A stretch of 64,000 bases of DNA from CAJBIL01 sp044359525. Lineage in GTDB: Bacteria > Pseudomonadota > Gammaproteobacteria > Burkholderiales > Rhodocyclaceae. The stretch lies in the NCBI GenBank assembly GCA_044359525.1, contig JBIKLY010000004.1, positions 1 through 64,000 on the forward strand, written 5' to 3'. Below are positions 26,971-34,225 of this stretch, piece by piece; the first letter of the stretch is position 1, and every line of letters begins with the position of its first letter. Under the pieces are notes generated by a model. The model worked only from the letters and a program-made list of their open reading frames with translations. It did no database searches and was not told the origin of the DNA. The position numbers and the translations under genes were made by a program.

Positions 26971-27058
26971 ACCACCAAGACACCAAGGGCACCAAGAAAC
27001 ACCAAGAAGTACGTTTGGTTTCCTTGGTGTAACTTGGTGCCCTTGGTGTCTTGGTGGT
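26971..27058. repeat. Long inverted repeat between rpe and gph (empty form of the 29395–29850 element)
   Basis: Two perfect 26-base arms in inverted orientation, 26971–26996 and 27033–27058, built from repeated ACCAAG/CTTGGT units. The left arm is identical to the left arm of the element at 29395. The 36-base loop contains further CACCAAG and CTTGGTG units. The right arm ends 6 bases before the gph ATG, so a hairpin could affect gph translation or end the rpe transcript. Confidence 0.9.
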
Positions 27059-27064
27059 GAAAAA

Positions 27065-27742
27065 ATGCACTTCAAATCCGTAACCATCGACCTCGACGGC
27101 ACCCTGCTCGACACCATCGTCGACCTCGCCGATGCCTGCAACGCAATGCTCGTCGAGCTCGGCCAGCCGCAGCGTGACCTTGAGCAAATCCACAGCTTCG
27201 TCGGCAAAGGCATGGCGGTGCTCGTCGAGCGTTGTCTCACCTACGGCGTGCCGCCCCACGAAGATTTGCTGAACCAGGCGATCAATCTCTTTCGCCGCCA
27301 CTACACGCAAATCAACGGCCGCTCGGCGCGCATCTACCCCGGCGTGGTCGAAGGCCTCAATGCCCTGCGTAACCAAGGGCTGGCGCTCGCCTGCGTGACC
27401 AACAAGCCGGCTGCCTTCACCCTGCCTCTGCTCGAACGCGCGGGCCTGGCCGGCTACTTTCCGGTCGTCGTTTCCGGCGATACCCTGCCGCACAAAAAAC
27501 CGCGTCCCGAACCGATCCTGCATGCCTGTGCCCTGATGAAGTCGACGCCGAAAACCAACCTGCATATCGGCGACTCGGCCAACGACATCGACGCAGCGCG
27601 CGCTGCCGGCTGCCCGGTGCTCTGCGTTCCCTATGGCTACAACGAGGGGCGGGCAGTGGACAGCGCCGATTGCGATGCGCTAGTATCGAGCCTCCTTGAA
27701 GCCGCAGCGTGGATCGCCCGCACGGCAGCCCAAGCCACCTGA
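27065..27742 (+). CDS. gph: Phosphoglycolate phosphatase
   Basis: 225 residues, haloacid dehalogenase superfamily. Motif I is IDLDGTLLDT, with catalytic aspartates D9 and D11 (numbering from MHFKSV); motif II lies in ACVTNKP; the K of HKKPRPEP is motif III; and GDSANDIDAARAAG is motif IV. A helical cap lies between motifs I and II. It removes phosphoglycolate from DNA repair or Rubisco oxygenation. The ATG follows the inverted repeat directly, without a clear Shine–Dalgarno. Confidence 0.93.
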   Translation: MHFKSVTIDLDGTLLDTIVDLADACNAMLVELGQPQRDLEQIHSFVGKGMAVLVERCLTYGVPPHEDLLNQAINLFRRHYTQINGRSARIYPGVVEGLNALRNQGLALACVTNKPAAFTLPLLERAGLAGYFPVVVSGDTLPHKKPRPEPILHACALMKSTPKTNLHIGDSANDIDAARAAGCPVLCVPYGYNEGRAVDSADCDALVSSLLEAAAWIARTAAQAT

Positions 27743-27764
27743 TAAGCGAACAGAGTTGATTGTG

Positions 27765-27857
27765 ATGAGCAAGAACACGGCGCAATTGAAGGAGAACGTT
27801 GCAGCCCGTGCCCGGGAGAATGATTCCTGGCGCGGCTGGCGCACATGGCGCCAGTAG
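27765..27857 (+). CDS. trpL: Candidate trp operon leader peptide
   Basis: A 30-codon frame starting ATG AGC AAG, 51 bases upstream of trpE. The peptide ends SWRGWRTWRQ, with Trp codons at 27828–27830, 27837–27839 and 27846–27848, so three Trp lie within the last nine residues. Trp is rare, and such clustering next to trpE is the signature of an attenuation leader. AGAG lies about 10 bases upstream of the ATG as a weak ribosome-binding site. The Trp codons lie within the arms of the hairpins listed at 27827–27854. Function is inferred; no product is known from this sequence alone. Confidence 0.6.
   Translation: MSKNTAQLKENVAARARENDSWRGWRTWRQ
27827..27854 (+). promoter_or_regulatory. Competing hairpins in the trpE leader
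   Basis: CTGGCGC occurs twice (27827–27833 and 27836–27842), and the only complementary arm GCGCCAG lies at 27848–27854. The inner pairing gives a 7-bp stem with a 5-base loop; the outer pairing gives an alternative. Both overlap the Trp codons of the leader frame, so ribosome position would decide which forms. No clear terminator stem precedes the TTTTT at 27893–27897, so control may act on translation rather than termination. Confidence 0.45.
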
Positions 27858-27908
27858 TTCTGCACGTCCGTACCCCCTTCTTCGCAGCACCGTTTTTGTG
27901 AGATTGCA

Positions 27909-29384
27909 ATGAACGAAACCGAATTCAATGCGCTGGCCGCCCAAGGCTACAACCGCATCCCCGTGACGCTTGAGACCTTCGCCGATCTCGACACGCCGCT
28001 CTCGATCTACCTTAAGTTAGCCAACGGCCCCTACACCTACCTGCTCGAATCGGTGCACGGCGGCGAGCGTTTCGGCCGCTACTCGATCATCGGCCTCGCC
28101 AGCCCGACGCGCATCGTCGTCAACGCCCATCAGGTGCTGGTGCTCAACGGCAACCGCATCGCCGAGCGCGAAGACGACACCAACCCGCTCGACTTCATCG
28201 GCAAGTACATGAAGCGCTTCCGCGCCGCGCCGTCGACCGGCCTGCCGCGCTTCTGCGGCGGCCTCGTCGGCTGTTTCGGCTACGACACTGTGCGCTATGT
28301 CGAAACGCGGCTGACGCGCACGCAGAAAGCGGACAACCTCGGCACGCCCGACATCATCCTGCTGCTTTCCGAAGAAATTGCCGTCGTCGACAACCTCTCC
28401 GGCAAGCTGATGCTCGTCGTCTACGCCGAGCCCGGTGTTCCCGGCGCCTTCCAGAAGGCGCAACTGCGCCTCAAGGAACTGCTCGCCAAGCTGCGCGAAC
28501 CGGCACGGATCCCCGTCGAAACGCCGAAGACTTCGCAGCCCGCCGTTTCGGTGTTCGGCGAAGCGCAGTTCAAGCAGGCCGTGCTCAAAGCCAAGCACTA
28601 CATCACCGAGGGCGATGTCATGCAGGTCGTCCTCTCGCAGCGCATGAGCAAGCCGCTCGCCGCCAGCCCGATGGCGCTCTACCGCTCGTTGCGCTCGCTC
28701 AATCCCTCGCCCTACATGTTCTATTTCGACTTCGAAGACTTCCACGTCGTCGGTGCGTCGCCCGAGATTCTCGTTCGACTTGAAGGCGAAACCGTCACGG
28801 TGCGGCCGATCGCCGGCACGCGCAAGCGTGGCGCTACCTTCGACGAGGATCAGGCGCTTGCCGCCGAGCTGCTCGCCGACGAGAAGGAGCGCGCCGAACA
28901 CGTGCAACTGCTCGACCTCGGGCGTAACGATGCCGGCCGTGTCTCGCAGGTCGGCAGCGTCAAGCTCACCGAAAACATGCTCGTCGAGCGCTACTCGCAC
29001 GTCATGCACATCGTCTCCAACGTCGAAGGCAAGCTGCAACCAGGGCTCAATGCGCTCGACGTACTGAAAGCGACCTTTCCCGCCGGCACCGTCTCCGGCG
29101 CGCCGAAAGTGCGGGCGATGGAAATCATCGACGAACTCGAACCCGTCAAGCGTGGTATCTACGCCGGCGCCGTCGGCTACCTCGGCTTCCACGGCGACAT
29201 GGATCTGGCCATCGCCATCCGCACCGCCGTGATCAAGGACGGTCAGTTGCACGTCCAAGCCGGCGCCGGCATCGTCGCCGACTCCGACCCGACCTCCGAA
29301 TGGATAGAAACCCAGAACAAAGCCCGCGCCGTCCTGCGCGCCGCTGAGCTGGCCGAGGCAGGGCTGGATACGCGGCTGGATTGA
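27909..29384 (+). CDS. trpE: Anthranilate synthase component I
   Basis: 491 residues. It makes anthranilate from chorismate using ammonia supplied by TrpG. The N-terminal domain carries the feedback Trp-binding LLES motif (YTYLLESVHGGERFGRYS); the chorismate-binding C-terminal domain shows ITEGDVMQVVLSQRM, PIAGTRKRGAT, LLDLGRNDAGRV and TFPAGTVSGAPKVRAMEI, all typical. It precedes trpG, trpD and trpC, with other elements lying between these genes. Confidence 0.97.
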   Translation: MNETEFNALAAQGYNRIPVTLETFADLDTPLSIYLKLANGPYTYLLESVHGGERFGRYSIIGLASPTRIVVNAHQVLVLNGNRIAEREDDTNPLDFIGKYMKRFRAAPSTGLPRFCGGLVGCFGYDTVRYVETRLTRTQKADNLGTPDIILLLSEEIAVVDNLSGKLMLVVYAEPGVPGAFQKAQLRLKELLAKLREPARIPVETPKTSQPAVSVFGEAQFKQAVLKAKHYITEGDVMQVVLSQRMSKPLAASPMALYRSLRSLNPSPYMFYFDFEDFHVVGASPEILVRLEGETVTVRPIAGTRKRGATFDEDQALAAELLADEKERAEHVQLLDLGRNDAGRVSQVGSVKLTENMLVERYSHVMHIVSNVEGKLQPGLNALDVLKATFPAGTVSGAPKVRAMEIIDELEPVKRGIYAGAVGYLGFHGDMDLAIAIRTAVIKDGQLHVQAGAGIVADSDPTSEWIETQNKARAVLRAAELAEAGLDTRLD

Positions 29385-29394
29385 CTAAAAGCGA

Positions 29395-29850
29395 ACCACC
29401 AAGACACCAAGGGCACCAAGATGCACCAAGAAATTCCAAAAGAACTGGATGGTCTGGCTAAGCTTGTCGTAGATGCTGCGTACAAGATTCACACGGCCCT
29501 TGGCGCGGGGTTGCTGGAGTCGGCATATCAGGCTTGTCTTGAAATTGAGCTTCAAAAACGTGGTGTGCCGTATTTGCCGCAATGCTTACTACCGATCTGC
29601 TACGAGGGCGTCACGATTGAAGGCGCTTACCGCATTGATTTACTGGTAAGCACCCAGTTGGTCATTGAGTTGAAATCCGTCGAGCAGCTATTGCCAATTC
29701 ATTCGGCCCAATTGCTCACGTACCTAAAACTTTCCGGCTACAGACTCGGCCTGCTGATAAATTTCAACACACCGCGCATCAAGGATGGCATCAAGCGAAT
29801 TGTTCTTTGATTTTCTTGGTGCTACTTGGTGTTCTTGGTGTCTTGGTGGT
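29395..29850. mobile_element. Inverted-repeat element carrying a GxxExxY gene
   Basis: The left arm (29395–29420) is identical over 26 bases to that of the gene-free repeat at 26971. The right arm (29825–29850) is its reverse complement with two mismatches. The gene's ATG (29421) immediately follows the left arm, and its stop (29808–29810) lies 14 bases before the right arm, so the gene exactly fills the loop. The element separates trpE from trpG and its right arm ends 15 bases before the trpG ATG. Whether it moves, and by what enzyme, is not visible. Confidence 0.65.
29421..29810 (+). CDS. GxxExxY family protein, PD-(D/E)XK nuclease-like
   Basis: 129 residues, typical length. The name-giving motif is G30-L-L-E33-S-A-Y36. 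The second half has a nuclease-like core, D73 (YRIDLLV) and E83-L-K85 (VIELKSVE), spaced as in PD-(D/E)XK enzymes, followed by QLLTYLKLSGYRLGLLINF. The family's biological role is not established. Base composition is more AT-rich than the flanking trp genes, which fits recent arrival. It sits in the loop of the inverted repeat at 29395–29850. Confidence 0.88.
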   Translation: MHQEIPKELDGLAKLVVDAAYKIHTALGAGLLESAYQACLEIELQKRGVPYLPQCLLPICYEGVTIEGAYRIDLLVSTQLVIELKSVEQLLPIHSAQLLTYLKLSGYRLGLLINFNTPRIKDGIKRIVL

Positions 29851-29865
29851 GAAAGGTTTTAAACC

Positions 29866-30438
29866 ATGCTCCTGATGATCGACAACTACGACTCCTTCAC
29901 CTACAACATCGTCCAGTACTTCGGCGAGCTGGGTCAGGACGTCAAAGTCTTCCGCAACGACGCCATCACCCTGGCTGAAATTGCCCGCCTGCAACCGCAG
30001 TACCTCGTCATTTCCCCAGGCCCCTGCGCCCCGGCACAGGCCGGCATCTCGCTTGCCGCCATTCGCGAGTTCGCCGGCAAGATTCCGCTGCTCGGCGTCT
30101 GCCTCGGCCATCAGGCCATCGGCGAAGCCTTCGGCGGTCGCATCGTGCATGCCAAAAAGCTGATGCACGGCAAGGTCTCCCCGGTGCATCACACCGACCA
30201 GGGCGTCTTCCGTGGCCTGCCCAATCCGCTCACCTGCACGCGCTACCACTCGCTGGCCATTGAACGCGATTCCCTCCCTGACTGCCTCGAAATCACCGCC
30301 TGGACCGACGATGGCGAAATCATGGGCGTGCGTCACAAGACGCTGGCGGTGGAAGGCGTTCAGTTTCACCCCGAATCCATTCTCACCGAGCGCGGCCACG
30401 ATCTGCTCGACAACTTCCTCAAGGAGCACGCCGAATGA
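29866..30438 (+). CDS. trpG: Anthranilate synthase component II (glutamine amidotransferase)
   Basis: 190 residues, class I amidotransferase. Catalytic triad C79 (LLGVCLGHQ), H168 and E170 (GVQFHPES). It releases ammonia from glutamine for TrpE; in many bacteria the same protein also serves PabB in folate synthesis. The GAAAGG Shine–Dalgarno lies at the edge of the inverted repeat. It overlaps trpD by 4 bases. Confidence 0.96.
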   Translation: MLLMIDNYDSFTYNIVQYFGELGQDVKVFRNDAITLAEIARLQPQYLVISPGPCAPAQAGISLAAIREFAGKIPLLGVCLGHQAIGEAFGGRIVHAKKLMHGKVSPVHHTDQGVFRGLPNPLTCTRYHSLAIERDSLPDCLEITAWTDDGEIMGVRHKTLAVEGVQFHPESILTERGHDLLDNFLKEHAE

Positions 30439-31460
30439 CGCCACAGGACGCACTGGCGCGGGTTATCGAACACCGCGAAATTTTCCATGACGAAATGGTC
30501 TCGCTGATGCGGAGAATCATGGGCGGAGAAGTCACACCGGTGATGATCGCCGCCATCATCGTCGGTCTGCGTGTCAAGAAAGAAACCATCGGCGAGATCA
30601 CTGCCGCTGCCAGCGTGATGCGCGAGCTCTCCACCAAGGTCCAGGTCAACGATCACACCCACCTGGTCGACACCTGCGGCACCGGTGGCGATGGCGCACA
30701 CACCTTCAACATCTCGACTGCGGCCATGTTCGTCGCAGCTGCCGCCGGCGTGCGCATTGCCAAGCACGGTGGCCGCTCGGTCTCCTCGCAGTCAGGCAGC
30801 GCCGACGTGCTCGAAGCGCTCGGCATCAACATCAATCTCAGCCCCGAGCAGGTCGGCCAGTGCATCGACGAAGTCGGCATCGGCTTCATGTTCGCCCCCA
30901 ATCACCACAGCGCTATGAAGCACGCCGCGCCGGTGCGTCGCGAACTCGGCGTGCGCACCCTCTTCAATATCCTCGGCCCGCTCACCAACCCCGCCAGCGC
31001 ACCCAACCAGGTGCTCGGCGTCTTCCATCCCGATCTGGTCGGCATCCAGGTGCGCGTCCTGCAGCGCCTCGGCAGCCAGCGAGCGCTCACCGTATTTGGT
31101 CGCGAAGGGCTCGACGAAATCTCGGTTGCCGGCGAAACCCTGGTCGGCGAGTTGAAAGACGGCCGGATCGATGAATACATCCTCCACCCCGAGCAGTTCA
31201 ACCTCCCCGTACACGACCCGAAAACCCTCTGCGTGGCCAACGTCGAAGCATCCAGAGCCATGCTCCTCGCCGCCCTCGACAACCAGCCCGGCGCCGCGCG
31301 CGACATCGTCGCGCTCAACGCCGGCGCCAGCATCTACGTCGCCGGCCGCGCCGAAACGCTGGCCGAAGGCGTCGCCTCTGCCTTCGAAGCCATCGCCTCC
31401 GGCGCCGCCCGCGCCCGCGTCGACGCCTTCGCTACGCTAAGCCAGCGCTTTTCGGCATAA
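30435..31460 (+). CDS. trpD: Anthranilate phosphoribosyltransferase
   Basis: 341 residues. It joins anthranilate to PRPP. The PRPP-binding glycine-rich loop is CGTGGDGAHTFNIST, followed by KHGGRSVSSQSGSADVLEALG and the anthranilate-site region FAPNHHSAMKHAAPVRRELG. ATGA overlap with trpG. A 147-base gap with repeats and then a Uma2 gene separate it from trpC. Confidence 0.96.
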   Translation: MTPQDALARVIEHREIFHDEMVSLMRRIMGGEVTPVMIAAIIVGLRVKKETIGEITAAASVMRELSTKVQVNDHTHLVDTCGTGGDGAHTFNISTAAMFVAAAAGVRIAKHGGRSVSSQSGSADVLEALGININLSPEQVGQCIDEVGIGFMFAPNHHSAMKHAAPVRRELGVRTLFNILGPLTNPASAPNQVLGVFHPDLVGIQVRVLQRLGSQRALTVFGREGLDEISVAGETLVGELKDGRIDEYILHPEQFNLPVHDPKTLCVANVEASRAMLLAALDNQPGAARDIVALNAGASIYVAGRAETLAEGVASAFEAIASGAARARVDAFATLSQRFSA

Positions 31461-31508
31461 TTAAGGAAACATTCGAACCATAAACAACCGCAATCTATCC
31501 CGGTCAAC

Positions 31509-31535
31509 GTAGGAGCGCAGCTTCGCAGCGCGATC
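31509..31535. repeat. REP-like palindrome after trpD
   Basis: GTAGGAGCGCAGCTTCGCAG and the following GCGCGAT form a compact hairpin, related in sequence to the repeat starting at 33184. It resembles the REP sequences common in intergenic DNA of proteobacteria. Confidence 0.55.
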
Positions 31536-31548
31536 CCCCCGTAAAATA

Positions 31549-31568
31549 ACCGTGGTCTGTCCCCGGTT
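31549..31568 (+). repeat. Solitary copy of the transposase-associated repeat
   Basis: ACCGTGGTCTGTCCCCGGTT, the same 20 bases found on both sides of the REP-associated transposase about 4 kb away (copies at 35832 and 36628, and an inverted, partly divergent copy at 35491). Confidence 0.85.
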
Positions 31569-31607
31569 AGAAGAAACGCTAACCCGACCTACGCAAGGAA
31601 CTTCGCC

Positions 31608-32213
31608 ATGGCCCTGCCAAAATCCGAAAGCCGCTTTGACGCCGCAGCCTATCTCGCGTGGGAAGAGGCGCAGCCCGAGCGCAACGAATACATCGCCGGC
31701 GAGGTTTTTGCCATGGTCGGTGTGCGCCAATCGCATAACGTCGCGACGCTCAACCTGGCAACGGCTCTGCGCCGCGAACTTAAAGGCAGCCCGTGCCGCG
31801 TCTTCATCGAATCGGTAAAAACCCGTCTCGACGCCGCCGATTGTTTTTTCTACCCCGACGTCGTCGTCACCTGCGATGCCCGCGACCGGGAGACGCCGCA
31901 GTACGTCAGCCATCCGCTGCTCGTCGTCGAGGTGCTGTCCGATTCGACCGCAGCCTTCGACCGCGGCGCCAAGTTTGCCGCCTATCGCAAGCTGGAGAGC
32001 CTGCGCGATTACGTGCTGTTCGATGTTGCCGCGCAGCGCATCGAAGTCTTTCGCCGCAACCCTGAAAACCACTGGGTGCTCTACGACTACGGCCCCGGTG
32101 ACACCGTTGAACTCAGCTCGCTGGCGCTCAATCTCGACATCGCCGAGTTGCTGGACGACACCCAGGAAGAAGCGCCGGAAGAAGCAATCGCAGGTCGGGT
32201 TAGCCCAGAGTAA
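31608..32213 (+). CDS. Uma2 family (DUF820) PD-(D/E)XK protein
   Basis: 201 residues. The family core is visible: GEVFAMVGVRQSHNVATLNL, the metal-site region DCFFYPDVVVTCD, and LLVVEVLSDSTAAFDRGAKF (E…K-type nuclease motif), followed by AAYRKLESLRDYVLFD. Uma2 proteins are abundant in cyanobacteria and many environmental bacteria; most have no known function. It lies between trpD and trpC, flanked by an inverted 13-base repeat (31578–31590 and 32192–32204), and its last codons and stop lie inside a REP-like hairpin. Confidence 0.88.
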   Translation: MALPKSESRFDAAAYLAWEEAQPERNEYIAGEVFAMVGVRQSHNVATLNLATALRRELKGSPCRVFIESVKTRLDAADCFFYPDVVVTCDARDRETPQYVSHPLLVVEVLSDSTAAFDRGAKFAAYRKLESLRDYVLFDVAAQRIEVFRRNPENHWVLYDYGPGDTVELSSLALNLDIAELLDDTQEEAPEEAIAGRVSPE

Positions 32214-32219
32214 CCCGAC
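32192..32219. repeat. REP-like hairpin spanning the stop of the Uma2 gene
   Basis: GTCGGGTTA (32194–32202) pairs with TAACCCGAC (32211–32219) around an 8-base loop; the TAA stop is the first three bases of the 3' arm. The outer AGGTCGGGTTAGC is inverted relative to 31578–31590 upstream of the gene. Confidence 0.75.
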
Positions 32220-32378
32220 AGCAGCAATAAGCCGCGACCCTCATAAATAGGCCATCTTCAACACGAATTGCTGGAGACGCCCGTATTCATTGCCTTGCAG
32301 CAACACAAAGTCGTAGATCGCCATTTGGTGCGCCTTGCAGAGGTGCTAACCTGAAAATACTTTGCTGAGCTAAAACCC

Positions 32379-33167
32379 ATGAGCGACATCCTGAACAAGA
32401 TCCTTGCCGTCAAACACGAAGAAGTAGCTGCCGCTGTCGCCGCCAAGCCGCTCGCCGCCATTCGCGCCGAGGCAGAAGCCCAGCCCGCGCCGCGCGATTT
32501 TACCGGCGCCATCCGCCACAAGATCGCCGCCGGCCACGCTGCCGTCATCGCCGAGATCAAGAAAGCCAGCCCGTCCAAAGGCGTGTTGCGCGCCGATTTT
32601 CGCCCCGCCGAGATCGCCGCCAGCTACGAGGCGCACGGCGCCGCCTGTTTGTCGGTACTCACCGACCGCCAGTTTTTCCAGGGCGCCATCGACTACCTGC
32701 AAGCCGCCCGCGCCGCTTGCGCGCTACCGGTACTGCGCAAGGATTTTCTGGTCGATCCCTATCAGGTCTGTGAGGCCCGCGCCATGGGCGCCGACGCCAT
32801 CCTGCTGATCGCCGCCGCGCTCGATCTGCCGACCATGCAGGACTTCGAAGCAATCGCCGGCAGCCTCGGCATGGCCGTCCTCGTTGAAGTGCATAACGGT
32901 GACGAACTTGACCTCGCGCTGCAGCTCAACACACCGCTGCTCGGCATCAACAATCGCAATCTGCGCAGCTTCGAAGTCAGCCTGCAAACCACGCTAGCCC
33001 TGCTGCCACGCATCCCGTCCGACAAGATCGTCGTCACCGAGAGCGGCATCCTCGCCGCCAGCGACGTCGCGCTGATGCGCCAGCACGCAGTGCACGCCTT
33101 CCTCGTTGGCGAAGCCTTCATGCGCGCGCCGGAGCCGGGTGAGGCGCTGGCTGGACTATTTGCCTGA
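32379..33167 (+). CDS. trpC: Indole-3-glycerol phosphate synthase
   Basis: 262 residues, TIM barrel. It closes the indole ring of Trp. Motifs: EIKKASPSKGVLRADF (catalytic Lys), VLTDRQFFQGAIDYL, LRKDFLVDPYQVCEARAMGAD, LLGINNRNLRSFEV, VTESGI and FLVGEAFMRA (phosphate binding). A gap of 165 bases after the Uma2 gene suggests it may be separately promoted; trpF, trpB and trpA are not in the window. Confidence 0.96.
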   Translation: MSDILNKILAVKHEEVAAAVAAKPLAAIRAEAEAQPAPRDFTGAIRHKIAAGHAAVIAEIKKASPSKGVLRADFRPAEIAASYEAHGAACLSVLTDRQFFQGAIDYLQAARAACALPVLRKDFLVDPYQVCEARAMGADAILLIAAALDLPTMQDFEAIAGSLGMAVLVEVHNGDELDLALQLNTPLLGINNRNLRSFEVSLQTTLALLPRIPSDKIVVTESGILAASDVALMRQHAVHAFLVGEAFMRAPEPGEALAGLFA

Positions 33168-33183
33168 TCCGCTCGGGCGGTTT

Positions 33184-33291
33184 TGTAGGAGCGCACCCCA
33201 AGGATATTTCCTGCGGGGCACAGATTCTCTGCGCGATAGGCGCCCGATTGCAGACCTGCTGCAATCGCCCGGTAAAACCCGGCTCCTGCAA
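33184..33291. repeat. Composite REP/BIME-like repeat after trpC
   Basis: Outer arms TTGTAGGAGC (33184–33193) and GCTCCTGCAA (33282–33291) are inverted with one mismatch. Inside lies a perfect 9-bp hairpin, CGATTGCAG (33245–33253) and CTGCAATCG (33259–33267). It lies between the convergent ends of trpC and the PIN toxin gene and could act as a transcript-end structure. Confidence 0.6.
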
Positions 33292-33303
33292 GGTCGTCAC
33301 CGC

Positions 33304-33720
33304 TCACGCTTCTGGCGTAATCAGCTGCAGTGTCGGAAAATAGGTTTTATAGCGCGCCGTGTCGCGTGTCAGCAAGCGCAGGCCGCTGGCTGCCGCATGC
33401 GCGCCGATGTAAAAATCAGGTAACGGTGAGCGGCGGTTGCCGCCCCGCTGTCGATAGGTTCGATACGCAGCGCCTGCAAGAAAAGCAGCTTCCCACGGCA
33501 GTGATAACTGCACGAGTTGAAAGGGCGCGAGAGCGTGTTCTGCATCCGCCGGAGCGTCATAGCCGGACGATAGCTCGGCATAGATGATCTGGTTGATCGC
33601 CAGTGGGCCGGATGCGTGCAATTTGATCAGTTGTGCCCGCGACCACTCATACCACGCACTCTCGTCGGCGAGCAGGTCAATGATGATGCAGGAATCAACC
33701 AGAACCGGCTTCATCGTCAT
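33304..33720 (-). CDS. PIN-domain toxin (VapC-like)
   Basis: 138 residues (136 if the second Met is used). PIN acidic residues include D9 (VLVDSCIIIDLL) and D100-type Asp in PLPDFYIGAHA, with a late LLTRDTARYKTYF. It follows its antitoxin with a 4-base overlap. It is a separate pair from that at 3576–4216 and not closely similar to it. Confidence 0.88.
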   Translation of the reverse strand: MTMKPVLVDSCIIIDLLADESAWYEWSRAQLIKLHASGPLAINQIIYAELSSGYDAPADAEHALAPFQLVQLSLPWEAAFLAGAAYRTYRQRGGNRRSPLPDFYIGAHAAASGLRLLTRDTARYKTYFPTLQLITPEA

Positions 33721-33965
33721 TCCCCGCGCAGAAATTCCATGATCTCGTCAGCTGACTTTCCACGGAATGCTTTTGTCAGTGGAACGGCGCGCGCGCTCTT
33801 CAGGGCTGCGGCAAAAGTCGCGCTTGAATCGCGCTTGGCGGGGCGCAGTAGCACCTCGCCTTTTTCGTAGATGATTTCGACGTCCGTGTTCGGCAGTAGG
33901 CCGGCAGCGTTGCGTATCGCTTGCGGGATGGTGACCTGTCCTTTGCTGGTGATGCGCATGATCAA
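33717..33965 (-). CDS. AbrB/SpoVT-like antitoxin
   Basis: 82 residues (80 from the third-codon Met). The N-terminus MRITSKGQVTIPQAIRNAAG is the classic AbrB swapped-hairpin DNA-binding fold; the C-terminal half (AVPLTKAFRGKSADEIMEFL) should bind the PIN toxin. It overlaps the toxin gene by 4 bases. The 260 bases upstream, before the porin start, hold no further gene. Confidence 0.9.
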   Translation of the reverse strand: MIMRITSKGQVTIPQAIRNAAGLLPNTDVEIIYEKGEVLLRPAKRDSSATFAAALKSARAVPLTKAFRGKSADEIMEFLRGE

Positions 33966-34225
33966 CTCCTGTGCGGTAAGAAAGTGAATGTAAGAATCTT
34001 ACTGGGGCAATGCGTGCTGCGCAAGGTGGGCCTGTGGAAACAGGTGAAACGGGCTGTTGTTGCAAAAAGACAACAAAGCCGGCGCTGATCTCGCCAAATA
34101 GCGTCGTCAGGCTTGTTCAAGGCGCGTGACCTTGCCACAATCGCTCCAACTTCTCGTATCCGAGAGGTAAAGCTTGGTGGGGCGGTAAAACGTTTCATCG
34201 ATCTCAAACCTAGAGGAGATTCACA

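Noticed and set aside
27893..27897. TTTTT before trpE as a classical attenuator terminator
   Set aside because: No stable stem was found directly upstream, so only the leader peptide and competing hairpins are reported.
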